From: Bugula neritina
Lineage: Eukaryota > Bryozoa > Gymnolaemata > Cheilostomatida > Bugulidae
Direction: 5' to 3'
NCBI GenBank assembly: GCA_964035545.1
Contig: OZ037772.1
Location: 2,488,501-2,552,500 of the forward strand
Length of the DNA: 64,000 nt
The notes under the pieces: model-generated
Seen by the model: the letters and a program-made list of their open reading frames with translations, nothing else
What the model was told of the DNA's origin: nothing
Database searches by the model: none
Program-made: the position numbers and the translations under genes
Shown: in pieces, positions 36,001 to 46,825 of the stretch
Layout: each line of letters opens with the position of its first letter
Position numbering within the stretch: the first letter of the stretch is position 1

Positions 36001-37022
36001 GCTAGCGTGGGCTCCTTTGCAACTACTGCCTTGAAAACCTGATAGGCACCACCTTCCAGGGCATCTGGAAGGCTTTGTGCCATCTGATAATCACTAAGCT
36101 GCAGTTTTTTTATGTTCTTTTCCCATTTTTCAAGAAATAACTCCCAGCTGGAACCAGGAGTTCCTTTAAATTTGGTGTTCTGTGGAGGCTCTCTCAGAAT
36201 AATAGGTGAGTTGTGAAATTTTCCCGCATCAGCTACTCCAATGCTGTGTTCAGATGGTGTTTCAGCTAAGCTTTGGATTGGTGAGTTATGAGGTTTTGGT
36301 GATCGTTGATTAGCAATGTGGGGATAACTTGATGTGAATTCCAAGGTAGTATTTGTAGGTGTAGGTGCTGGTTGTTCATGAAGTTGTCTTCTACTTGTTT
36401 TCCGTGACGTAACTGGTGGAGGTAGGCGAGTTCGAGGTGGCGGAGTTGGTTCCGGCATGACATTTGCATCATTGGTAGATCTTTGACCCAAGGTGAGATT
36501 CCGAAAATCTTCAAGTTGTTGTTGTAACTTTTGTTGCTGGATTGTGAGCCGATGCTCTCTTTCCAGAAACTCATTTTGCTGTTGTTCTTGAACAGCACTC
36601 TGTTCCTCATAGAACTTTCTCCGTTGGATTTCAAAACTTTCCTCCATCTCGTACCGTCTCCTTGCTTGCTCTTGTCTTTCTACCTCGAGGCGCTGAAACT
36701 GTTCCGCCAGTTCATGCTCCTTCGTTTGTTGATACTGTCGCCATTGTTCTTGCTCATATCTCCATACATCCTTTTGCTTTTCCTGCTCCTCTACAAGTTT
36801 CTTGTATTCTAACTCGTAGAACCTTGCAATTTCATGCGGGTTCATTGGGAGTCGTCTTTCGGACAACTCAACCAATGCGTGAGCTCCTTCTCTTATCGAG
36901 TCTTGTGAGAGAGTAGGAGTGTCTAAGCCCGTGGCTACATTTGTGGCACTACCTGGTGTCGCAATAGTACCAACACTAGTGGTGACTGTAGTTGTGGCGG
37001 TGGTCACGATTCCGGTACTCAT
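33006..37022 (-). CDS. Gag-Env fusion polyprotein (right copy)
   Basis: Identical in predicted protein to 25,952-29,968. Conservation of a 1,338-codon frame in both copies shows only that the duplication is recent; it is not independent evidence of selection. Confidence 0.85.
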   Translation of the reverse strand: MSTGIVTTATTTVTTSVGTIATPGSATNVATGLDTPTLSQDSIREGAHALVELSERRLPMNPHEIARFYELEYKKLVEEQEKQKDVWRYEQEQWRQYQQTKEHELAEQFQRLEVERQEQARRRYEMEESFEIQRRKFYEEQSAVQEQQQNEFLEREHRLTIQQQKLQQQLEDFRNLTLGQRSTNDANVMPEPTPPPRTRLPPPVTSRKTSRRQLHEQPAPTPTNTTLEFTSSYPHIANQRSPKPHNSPIQSLAETPSEHSIGVADAGKFHNSPIILREPPQNTKFKGTPGSSWELFLEKWEKNIKKLQLSDYQMAQSLPDALEGGAYQVFKAVVAKEPTLAISYKSLRERLCKEFVDSSKLVWNIKMGKKSVLEYYGEFMEAANTQWPDLSLEHKDSVLVSAFITGLRPGLKRHLLSKNPTTVESARKLALKQENVEHQMGDDTQRIVATVNSSDSVQKLEKEVEWLKTLVHNQAKEQRQPQYQQHQQQSQGFGMRNDRGRGGGWRGTTNRGRGRGRYFNQGKPQPYYQSSPRYPHPPAQLPSCPPQPPSHQQPQRNQCSGQQSKTKDYSGTRHINAIESLEDDEFAEALLTQPPQDEIAEESVNSIQTSPNEFISDRRPKRKRSRGRGTGLSTMQTYMLALVAMCMLISVAAATAPVKGTALLGPALASQTLTSILSVLVLTAVVNALSNTTVFNTTQKAQPQYARYPLVCSSSEVRRPSIHQLNHDFQCDPTPRPNSTHAPTPVKATVYRKNVVEWRTAAYQCTKMLYTISTQISLFTDVKTKKESHRSLPVSRSECENMVLEKRCNEGALSGSDGAYTTKNKAAGLAYVWCCKWHDFEVKQCSYISASVYKTFGKSSFESTAGDVSHCNSYSDGYCKLRDQSMLIWETEREANCPYEEWYEVEGSFLDGYFVSDQEDLALTFRKNPFGNITTCDGKSGTMSDQGLLVVFNTSDLFNTTLTQHVEKAPGLEWDRRSRLSPAYAVMDAIAQSLEVQILGIESKLYWTSYQYTCKNIVQVLKTVALLAEQHATSTARYLLGVSNIRAESGPGFLKIYPCTEIKSYKMLPMPENNCTMFIPVELELSGETHTGFMDPMDNIIHTQSAQAPCTSKSAIAFRMNDELFWYNQDGTVEKVNLGEDLSLPGISLGAHPLKIHETIYSRAHHLSWPDLSAHSDLNELLATLSRQKQVLEAMGIQSNRHVSFKNNVIESKENLIGNSWFAFLFGGHVASAFELWTLISNCLVTILSIALLGIFLYNRCCQRRRNIVAAIDIEDTENTSDNDVEAGEQDGFLDASDQTSFTEFVDMVEVDTRPTPSAPSPASSIQQYRRPLYPKLQ

Positions 37023-38141
37023 ATTGTTGGTGCGTGACTTATAATTCCCAACTAATAAGTGAGTTCAGCAGTACTTGTTTGCAATGTTATTAATGTTTAT
37101 ACTTTGTGCTAATGTACAATTATGTGTCTATTTCTTACTCAAGGATATGTGTGCATGTACTATCCTGTATATATGACAAGGTGTGGCTTGCAGCTAAGTA
37201 CTTTAAGTTAGTGGAAATCTCTTATTATGACCTCTGTACACTACAAATTATTCAGTTATTTCTGCTATTCAAGCCTAGTCTAAAATCTAAATTTAGTCAA
37301 CCACAGTAATTAATTAGTTTGATATTCGTACTATGTAGTAAGGCGGTTGTTGTACTTAGGTACTATAATACGTAATAGGACAATGCTTTGTACTATAATA
37401 CACTGACTGCACTGCAGGTGTTGCAATACTTAGTACTGCAATGTAATATTCGTATAATGTGTAAATATATAATATACAATTCAGTGATGCTCTGATTGGC
37501 AATGCACTGCAAAGTAAATTGTAGATAATTATAAGAAATTATGTTTAGGACAAGACTATTAATTATAGTACTTGTCAGCGCCTATACCTCAGCAGACAGT
37601 CGTAGACTGAATCTGTTTGGAATTTATTAACTGCTAAATAAGGAGTGTGTTAACCTTATCTGCAGCTCACCCAATTATACAACTAAATTAGCCTATTAGC
37701 AAAGGGAGGTAATTCACTTCTACAATTAATTATCTCTAGGCTAAAAAAATTAAAACGGGCTTGTTTTCACCTTTTAAGCAGCAGAGAAAAATTAAACATA
37801 TAGGAATTCTCACTCTATTACTATTAGTCTATGGATGTATATTGTTTTGGGGTAATATGTAAAAGTTGATCCTTTTTGGCTTCAATTAATATTTTCTCAG
37901 TGCGGCCTAGCACTTCTACGGTCTACCCACGAGCAAAATATGAGCTCAGCGAATATAAAACCTACAGGAAAACATTAGTGAACAGCCAAATGAGGCCTGA
38001 TCAACACTATTTAAAGTATTAATATAATTTTATCCCCTGGCGCACGGGGTGGTTAACCAAGTGTCAAGAGCTATTAATATAAAGCTGGACACAATATTTA
38101 ACAAGGGCAACCTTGGGCAAAAGCCAGTGCCTCCTCCAAAA

Positions 38142-38828
38142 TGTTATATTGAGTACTGGGGGTTTTCAACTACTAAGTACCTAATATAACACAGGGTATG
38201 CATACAATTAGAATATTCTACATGTGTATAACTATAACGCGTTGATAGTTGGTATCACACTTACCGGTATTATTCTTCTCTTTAGTCACATCTGCTTACG
38301 ACGGACTCTAGTGTACAAGAGATCTGGAATCCTGTACCAAAGCTGCCACGTTTAGACAGAAGGTTCTCTCATTGCTTACTTCTTGTAGCCAGAGCTCCGT
38401 CACTCAACATAAAAGGTAAGGGTACGAAAGTGATAAGTATCTTATAGCTAAAGAGCAAAGTGCTATAATCCTTAGGCTAGAAGTCCTGTTGCGAAACATC
38501 ATATATGTGGAAGTATACTTTTAGGGCTAATGTTGTACCATCTCCAATAATTAGTTGTATGTCCTGTATCATGGTGTATAACCTTGTAAGTGTGTGTCTA
38601 TTTAATGTTACTGCTATTCTATATAGTAGGCATGCACTATGTATGGAAGAAAAGATATATTATAAATGGGGAAAAGATAAAATACATGGAAGTATTCAAT
38701 ACAAAACAATATTAAGCTCTAACTAAGGTTGCAGGGAAGCAGGATGCTATATCTGTAGTATATTATATTGTAGTGGTATAGCATACGAAATGTCAAGTAT
38801 GAAATAATACTTGAATACATCTATAGCA
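38142..38828 (-). repeat. LTR 3 (5' LTR of right copy)
   Basis: Identical to LTRs 1 and 2. Followed at 38,829 by the ATGT target duplication. Its outer end lies 314 bp upstream of the ValRS start codon. Confidence 0.93.
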
Positions 38829-39889
38829 ATGTGATAGTCGCAAAGTTGAAATGCAGTATCGTTTGTCTGAAAATTTCGTGATTTTTCATTAGAATCAGAG
38901 ATGAGATGTCTGTTCGTGAAAAGTCACAGTCTTTCATTTTTGAACTGTGTGGTTTATAGGAGTTTTATCACTGAACTCCCACGCATAACTAAGGCAATAC
39001 TGAGCCATTAGTTTATATTATTAGTATTAATATATCTGTCTATAACTATACTGGGTCAGTAGTTTGTATGTTTAGTATTGAGATATCTATTAGTTCCATG
39101 CCGGCTGATTGTGTTTTAAGGGAAGTCTCACAATAAACGAACATGTCGGAAGTGAACTCTGGTGATGCGCCAACTGGCGAGGTCAAGGTGAAATCTGAGA
39201 AAGAGTTGAAAAAAGAAGCTGCTAAAGCTGCTAAACTAGCCAAGTTTCAAGCTAAACAGGCTAAACAGAAGGCAGAGTCTGCCACGACTACTGAGGTGTC
39301 TGTTTAGTTAGTTACAGGTTCTATATATACTAAGGTAGGTGCAGTAATGGAGAAATTGAGAAAGCCTGTGTTCTAGATTAGAAATGTAGCATAAGAAGTT
39401 GTGTTTTTGTAAGGATTTCAACCCGAACTCCAAACCAAAATTTGATAATAAGATTAAAGAACCTAGGCTATCTCGATTTCTACACTACTGCTCCTAAATG
39501 TTTATATTTTTGTTACTTTCTATCCATATTTATGGTTGTACTTCTACATGAAAGTGTTACTTGAATTACATATTCGTATTGGGACTGTATGGCTGTACTT
39601 TTACCTGGAAGTTGTCTGTATCTGTAGCTAACAATTTCCATTTTATTTTCTTCAAATTTGATTTTTTTTTCTAGAAAAAAGTGAAAGAGAAAAAGGAGAA
39701 GGCTGTAGTAACGTATGTCGATGACACACCAGTTGGCCATAAGAAAGGTTCAGTTCAATTATTCTCTACATTTTATACTCAATTGAGCTCTTCATTCCTT
39801 TACTTACAAGTTTCAGTTGAAGCACTGATTTATCAGTGTACACTGCTCGGTAGTGAACACACAGTTATGTGTGTAAGCAGTTTAAACTG

Positions 39890-40271
39890 AAGTTGCGTTT
39901 CTATCTTTACTGAAAGGAGTTCAGTGTTTCCCGCCCCTCTATAGTCTTACTTAAAGTTGTTGAAATCATATTAATACGGGAGCTCACTCTGTAATACTCA
40001 AATATAACTCGCTTAATCACTATTTGATGTCCTTTGAAAACGTAATAAATTAAGTTGACAGCATAAGTGATAATTGAAAAAGACAGCCGATGTAATTATA
40101 AACATGAATACCCCATATCTAAAGGAGTTATCATTTCCTTTGATTGTTACTCTAAAATTATTTGATTAAGCATGCACAAAGCAAAAATTTTGATGATTGG
40201 CTTTTACAATGAAATGCAACTCATCAAAATTGAATTTCTGACTGAAAATCGTGAAGGTATAAACACTGCTT
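39890..40271. mobile_element. 450-bp MITE family, copy 3 (diverged), in ValRS intron 2
   Basis: Starts AAGTTGCGTTTCTATC and ends GTGAAGGTATAAACACTGC, recognisable as a diverged and slightly shortened relative of 2,381-2,829. Confidence 0.7.
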
Positions 40272-40617
40272 TAGACTGAAGTAATAAGACATCGTATTCC
40301 AATATCCTACATTTAGGGCTGCCCTACTCATACATTGGATAGCCTCAGATTCAAATACTCCTAACAGTCTGCTGTGTATAAGTTATATAAGTTGTAGTAG
40401 TAGTGTCAGGCCACCGTCTTATTTATTCGTCCTGGTTGGTGGTTAGACTATGGGCTATGAATAGATTATTGTATTTATACATGTGTTTATCATATTTGAA
40501 CTGTATGGACCAGTAGAAGACAAGTCTCAACTTAGTATATTTATATACTAGAAGTGTATAGTCACCACCCTTGTTAGAGACTCCTGGTGGAAAGTATTTT
40601 TGTTAAAACAGGTTAAG

Positions 40618-40745
40618 GACTTATTTAGATGTGGCACAGGAGCAATTATGACTAGATGCTCTTCCTAACGTCACAATGGCCTTTGTCAAACAATGGCTTC
40701 GTGTTCACTAGACAAACGCTCTAACCCCTAGACCACAGCTGCTCC
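40618..40745 (-). mobile_element. tRNA-derived SINE
   Basis: On the minus strand GGAGCAGCTGTGGTCTAGGG and GTTAGAGCG form a tRNA-like head with an A-box-like segment, followed about 70 nt later by GGAAGAGCATCTAGTC, resembling the conserved body motif of several animal SINE superfamilies. The B box is degenerate. It lies in ValRS intron 2. Confidence 0.5.
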
Positions 40746-43014
40746 CCTATACTTTATAGTTTTCTATTATTCTAGACACGACGTGTCCCATGCCTGGTTC
40801 TTACTCCCCGTCCTATGTGGAAGCTGCCTGGTACTCTTGGTGGGAGAAGGAAGGATTCTTCAAACCTGAGTATAATCTCAATGGTACACTTCTCATCCTA
40901 GTAAAGTCTATAATATGTGATTGGTTACTTCTAACACGTAGAGGTGTGATTTGTTACTCTGTTGTAACAGGTACTGTGATTGGTTGCTTTTTACTTTGTA
41001 ACCGAGAGAGATGTGATTGGTCGCTTTGTAACAGGTAGAGATGTGCTGAAACTCACACCTGAAGAGAAGTTTATCATCATGATCCCTCCCCCTAATGTGA
41101 CCGGGACTCTTCACCTAGGACAGGCCCTCACGGGGGCGGTTGAGGATGCGATAGTTCGGTGGTGAGATGTTCATTCATATAGATGAGACAACTCCGTACT
41201 TACCTAGTCACTAAACTGGTGGTGTATGTAGCTTATAGCATGTAACAGTAGACACCATTCCTCTGGTGGTGACTACATGACATTTTGGCATCTTGCCAAG
41301 TCACTTTGAGATGTTCCACAGACAGGCTATGAACATCCCCCTGTTAATTCTCTTTTGAATGCTGAGAAAATTTGTTTTAAGTACCGGTTGGCATAAGTCA
41401 TTCATCTATTATATTGATGTTGTTTCAACCACAGATATTTCTCTCAGCACCTTTCCAGAATATCTACAGGTGTCTGATATGCTTGTATTGTCAGGTGTCT
41501 GCAGGTGTCAGTTCTGTTGTATTGTCAGGCACCGGATGAATGGGAAGGTGACACTGTTTGTACCCGGATGTGACCACGCAGGAATAGCCACTCAAGTTGT
41601 CGTCGAGAAAAAACTCGCTAGAGAAGAGAATGAAACTCGACACGATTTGGGACGAGATGAGTTTGTGAGACGAGTGTGGGACTGGAAGAACCAGTAAGGG
41701 AATATTTTATCTTGAACATGCATTTCATAGCGACTTAGTATTCGGGTTTGAGTTTTTATTTTATCTTATTGGTGTTCAGTTGCTACAGTTTGATATAAGA
41801 TAATATAATAGCGTTAATATGATAAAATTCTTATATATACTTGAATATACAAAAAGTTAAATATAGGTTTACTTCATCACACTCTATCATTGGTCTCATT
41901 ATTTAAGTTGCTAATACAACTAAGTTTTGCAGCACAACGATTGGTCAGTGTTATTATATAATTTCTATGGAAAAGGAGACAGAATCTACCATCAGTTGAG
42001 GAAAGTGGGCGGGTCTTATGACTGGGACAGAACTACGTTCACTATGGATGAGGTGAGGAGTTATCCTCTCTATACATATATTATGTTTGAGTAGTGGAGT
42101 CTATATGCCGTGTCGACTGTTTACTGACTCAGTGTGTTATCTTCTCTATGATTGGTTAATCATGAGGCCTGGTCTCCAATCAGCTCACACTTGACACATG
42201 ACTCATATATACTTGTTTATTAGAAATCTTTAAAAGCGGTGAACGAAGCGTTTATCAGAATGCACGAGAAAGGTGTGATCTACAGAGCTAACCGTTTTGA
42301 CCACCGGTCCTGTACTCTCAACTCTGCCATCTCTGATATTGAGGTATATCGTACAGTATCAGTCTGACTCCCGGCTGTGTGTACGTCAACTGGTTATTCA
42401 CTGCGAGACTTGTGTGTTGGTGGTAACTAACCTAATAGTAGTATTCAGACACTACCTGATATATTACATTATGACTATCTTCGAATGAATACATCAATGA
42501 GACCACAGCCACATATTCATTCGTACGAGCATTCATATACATTATATGAACTAATAGAAAAGAATGAGAATGCAGTGACTCACAAGCACACACTACAGTT
42601 TAACCTTTGACCTGTATAGTCTGAGAGAGTTGTATCACTGATTGCAGGTAGACAAAGTAGAGTTGACAGGAAGGACTATGCTCTCTGTGCCGGGCTACAA
42701 GGAGAAGGTGGAGTTCGGAGTTCTCCTTTCCTTTGCATATAAAGTAGAAGATTCTGACGAAGAGATCATTGTGGCCACAACTAGATTAGAAACTATGTTG
42801 GGTTAGTAAACATCAATGTCACTAATAGCTTTGTTGCTTAGCAACGTAATAATAGCTGACTCTGGCTGCCAGTTGAAGTAACTCCAGTAGATCTCTCTAA
42901 CTATTCTTACTTTCTCACTTAGGAGCAGTAGTGGAGAACTTGAGATAGCCTAAGTTGTTTAATTTTATTATTCCATTTTGGTTTAAGGTGCGGGTTGAAG
43001 TTTTCAAAGTCCGC

Positions 43015-43236
43015 TATTAGGTACGATCTATGACGCTACATTGGACATTTATATCCAATGAATTAACGCAAAAGTTTTTCTGTCCAATAGGAGTCCGCCG
43101 CAACTTATTTGAATCAAGCAGTGCTTGATCCTACTGTACCGCAACACCGTACAGGAAGCTCAGACATTTGTAAAAATGGCTGATATTTGCTGTTACGATA
43201 CGATACGGTAAACGTGAATAGGGAGGTTAGTGGTTA
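43015..43236. mobile_element. MITE of the TTCACACTTACCGTA family, deleted copy
   Basis: The right part (ATTTGCTGTTACGATACG ... GTGAATAGGG) matches 8,037-8,672 and 47,567-48,247; the middle is shorter. In a ValRS intron. Confidence 0.6.
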
Positions 43237-43519
43237 ATTAGCTTGATACTAACTTACTGGGAGTTGTGTACTCTGAGTATAGTGACTGTGAAGTTGGATC
43301 TGGTAAACACTCAGTAAATATATAATTGTATATCAAAACTCAATACTGTGAGAGACTATAAAGTCTGGTAACTATTGTAGGTGACACTGCCGTGGCTGTC
43401 CACCCTGAAGACGGCCGATACAAACACTTACACGGGAATTTTGTGAGACATCCTTTTGCTGACAGGAGAATACCTATTGTGGCTGACGACTTTGTGGAGA
43501 TGGAGTTTGGGACAGGTGC

Positions 43520-44692
43520 TCTGTTTCCTGTATATTCATAGCCTGTTGTCCTGTATATTCATAGCCTGTTGTCCTGTATATTCATAGCCTGTTGTCCTGT
43601 ATATTCATAGCCTGTTGTCCTATATATTCATAGCCTGTTGTCCTGTATATTCATAGCCTGTTGTCCTGTATATTCATAGCCTGTTGTCCTATATATTCAT
43701 AGCCTGTTGTCCTGTATATTCATAGCCTGTTGTCCTGTATATTCATAGCCTGTTGTCCTGTATATTCATAGCCTGTTGTCTTGTATATTCATAGCCTGTT
43801 GTCCTATATATTCATAGCCTGTTGTCCTGTATATTCATAGCCTGTTGTCCTGTATATTCAAAGCCTGTTGTCCTGTATATTCATAGCCTGTTGTCCTGTA
43901 TATTCATAGCCCGTTGTCCTGTATATTCATAGCCCGTTGTCCTGTATATTCATAGCCTGTTGTCCTGTATATTCATAGCCTGTTTTCCTGTATATTCATA
44001 GCCTGTTGTCCTGTATATTCATAGCCTGTTGTCCTGTATATTTATAGCCCGTTGTCCTGTATATTCATAGCCTGTTGTCCTGTATATTCATAGCCTGTTG
44101 TCCCGTATATTCATAGCCTGTTTTCCTGTATATTCATAGCCTGTTGTCCTGTATATTCATAGCCTGTTGTCCTGTATATTTATAGCCCGTTGTCCTGTAT
44201 ATTCATAGTGCGTTGTCCTGTATATTCATAGCCTGTTGTCCTGTATATTCATAGCCCGTTGTCCTGTATGTTCGTAGCCTGTTGTCCTGTATATTCGTAG
44301 CCTGTTACCCTATATATTCGTAGTCTGTTGTCCTGTATATTCATAGCCTGTTGTCCTGTATATTTATAGCCCGTTGTCCTGTATATTCATAGCCTGTTGT
44401 CCTGTATATTCATAGTGCGTTGTCCTGTATATTCATAGCCTGTTGTCCTGTATATTCATAGCCCGTTGTCCTGTATATTCATAGCCTGTTGTCCTGTATA
44501 TTCGTAGCCTGTTGTCCTGTATATTCGTAGTCTGTTGTCCTGTATATTCATAGCCTGTTGTCCTGTATATTCATAGCCTGTTGTCCTGTATATTCATAGC
44601 CTGTTGTCCTGTATATTCATAGCCTGTTGTCCTGTATATTCATAGCCTGTTGTCCTGTATATTCATAGCCTGTTGTCCTGTATATTCATATT
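43520..44692. repeat. 23-bp minisatellite, about 51 units, in ValRS
   Basis: Units with core TATATTCATAGCCTGTTGTC run for 1.17 kb with few variants, starting about five bases after the donor of the exon ending at 43,515. The exon expected next is missing, so array growth or recombination may have accompanied its loss. Confidence 0.95.
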
Positions 44693-44904
44693 TCAAAGCC
44701 TTTTGTGTGTAGGGACAAAATAATTTAACAGGTCCGTGTGTTAAATATAGTATTCTGCTAAGGTAAGAATTCTACTATGTCATGAATTGAGGTGTCAGGT
44801 CCCTCAGCTTACTGAGATACGGAGGGAGAACTAAATTGGAGTCTATTCGTATAGCACTGAGTACTGTTTGGTGTGTGAATCTAGTATTCCGTGTTTTTGA
44901 CAAA

Positions 44905-45039
44905 GAGGTGACATAACTCCTAATTGTGTGACATATTTCTAAGTTGATATGGTTTTTCCTTGCATTATATAATATATAATGCAAGAAAAAACCATATCAA
45001 CTTAGAAAAATGTCACACAATCAGGAGTTGTGCTACCTC
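44905..45039. repeat. Near-perfect inverted repeat (hairpin), arms about 66 nt
   Basis: The left arm from GAGGTGACATAACTCC pairs with the right arm ending GTTGTGCTACCTC, with the centre at TATATAATATATA. It could be a small foldback MITE or form a long RNA hairpin. Confidence 0.85.
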
Positions 45040-45635
45040 GAAGGAACAAGTAATTTTTACCTTTTTGCGTTTATGAAAAGAAACACAACTCCATGTTGTT
45101 ACTCATAAGTGGCGTAACTCCCAATATTACTTATAGTTATTTACCAAAATGAAGCAGGTCTTTCTTCTGTAATGCAACATGGTAAAGTTGTATGGCTTGA
45201 ACTTGCCTTGCTCACTGCACTACAAGGTCTTATTTTCCTATTTTGGCTGTTTCACAATTAGTCAACTTGATAGCAAGATAATATTGATCTACATAGGTTT
45301 TAGTGGTTTAATACCATTTGTGTACAGGTGACAGGTGTGTACAGGTGACAGGTGTGAGCAGGTGACATTTGTAAGCAGGTGACAGGTGTGAGTCTATTAG
45401 CAATTTATACCCCATGTAAGTATCATGTGCAGGTTTGATGCCTGTAAAGCTGTTTAGAGAAAGTTGGAAGACTTGGGGCTATACAAAGGAAAGGAAGACA
45501 ACTCTATGGTAGTTCCTGTATGTACGTGAGTCGTCTTCTCTTTACAATCTTATCCCAACTTGTTAGATTTCTACAAGTTCCATTACATCCTCTTCATACA
45601 CGTCCAGTTAGAACTTTTTCTAGTCATGTTTACTT

Positions 45636-45821
45636 GTGAGTCATTTTACTTAGTTTAGTACACACCATATATCTCTGGTTCTTGGCTATTTTTCACAGTT
45701 TAGCTGCTAATGTGTATAGTTTCTTACATTAAAATGTTGAATTAGCAGCTCAACTGTGAACAATAGCTAAAAACTAGAGGCATATGGCTCTGTGTGCTAA
45801 ATCAAGTAAAATGGCTCATAG
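45636..45821. repeat. Inverted repeat with about 78-nt arms
   Basis: The left arm GTGAGTCATTTTACTTAG... pairs imperfectly with the right arm ending AGTAAAATGGCTCATA; loop of about 25 nt. Likely a foldback MITE in a ValRS intron. Confidence 0.75.
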
Positions 45822-46079
45822 TTACAGATCTCAATGTAATAGAAGTTGTCCTCTCTTGTTCTTTTAAAGAATAGCTCCATTAACATATCCACTATATTTT
45901 ACAAAGCTGTTGAGTTGAACTGTTACTATGTGTGTCTGTCTGTTAACAATGACCTCCACACTGTGTTCTCTTGTGTTATAGTCGATCTAAAGATATCATT
46001 GAGCCGATACCCAAACCACAGTGGTATGTGGCGTGTGACGATATGGCAGCCAAGGCTGTAGAGGTACTTGTATTATATA

Positions 46080-46825
46080 TTGTGTATAGTATATAATATA
46101 TTAGTACTGTATAGTATATATATTAGTACTGTATAGTATATAATATTTTAGTACTGTGTATAGTATATATATTAGTACTGTATAGTATATATGTTAGTAC
46201 TGTATAGTATATATATTCGGACTGTATAGTATATCTATAGCATAGTATATCTATAGCATAGTATATCTATAGCATAGTATATCTATAGCATAGTATATCT
46301 ATAGCATAGTATATCTATAGCATAGTATATCTATAGAATAGTATACCTATAGTATAGTATACCTATAGTATAGTATACCTATAGTATAGTATACCTATAG
46401 TATAGTATATCTATAGTATAGTATACCTATAGCATAGTATACCTATAGCATAGTATATCTATAGCATAGTATATCTATAGCATAGTATATCTATAGCATA
46501 GTATATCTATAGCATAGTATATCTATAGAATAGTATACCTATAGTATAGTATACCTATAGTATAGTATACCTATAGTATAGTATACCTATAGTATAGCAT
46601 ATCTATAGTATAGTATATCTATAGCATAGTATATCTATAGCATAGTATATCTATAGCATAGTATATCTATAGCATAGTATATCTATAGCATAGTATATCT
46701 ATAGTATAGTATATCTATAGTATAGTATATCTATAGCATAGTATATCTATAGCATAGTATATCTATAGTATAGTATATCTATAGTATAGTATATCTATAG
46801 CATAGTATATCTATAGCATAGTATG
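46080..46825. repeat. 16-bp minisatellite filling a ValRS intron
   Basis: Units of AGTATATCTATAGCAT, with TACC and TATAG variants, fill nearly the whole intron between 46,063 and 46,836. Confidence 0.93.

Larger units (their letters stand above)
24034..38828 (-). mobile_element. Tandem LTR retroelement, LTR-internal-LTR-internal-LTR, pol-less
   Basis: Three 687-bp LTRs (24,034; 31,088; 38,142) enclose two 6,367-bp internal regions with an exact 7,054-bp period. All parts compared are identical. The coding strand is minus, so the 5' LTR is the right-hand one. LTR ends are TG...CA. The outer flanks carry ATGT at 24,030-24,033 and 38,829-38,832, a 4-bp target duplication. Each internal region codes for a Gag-Env frame and, after a UGA, a protease; no RT, RNase H or integrase motif lies in any frame. 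The protein order and lack of pol make it non-autonomous in the form seen. Tandem structure can arise by LTR-LTR recombination or assembly error. Confidence 0.93.

Noticed and set aside
43520-44692. Array considered as a CRISPR
   Set aside because: Continuous 23-bp units without spacers, in animal intronic DNA; it is a minisatellite.
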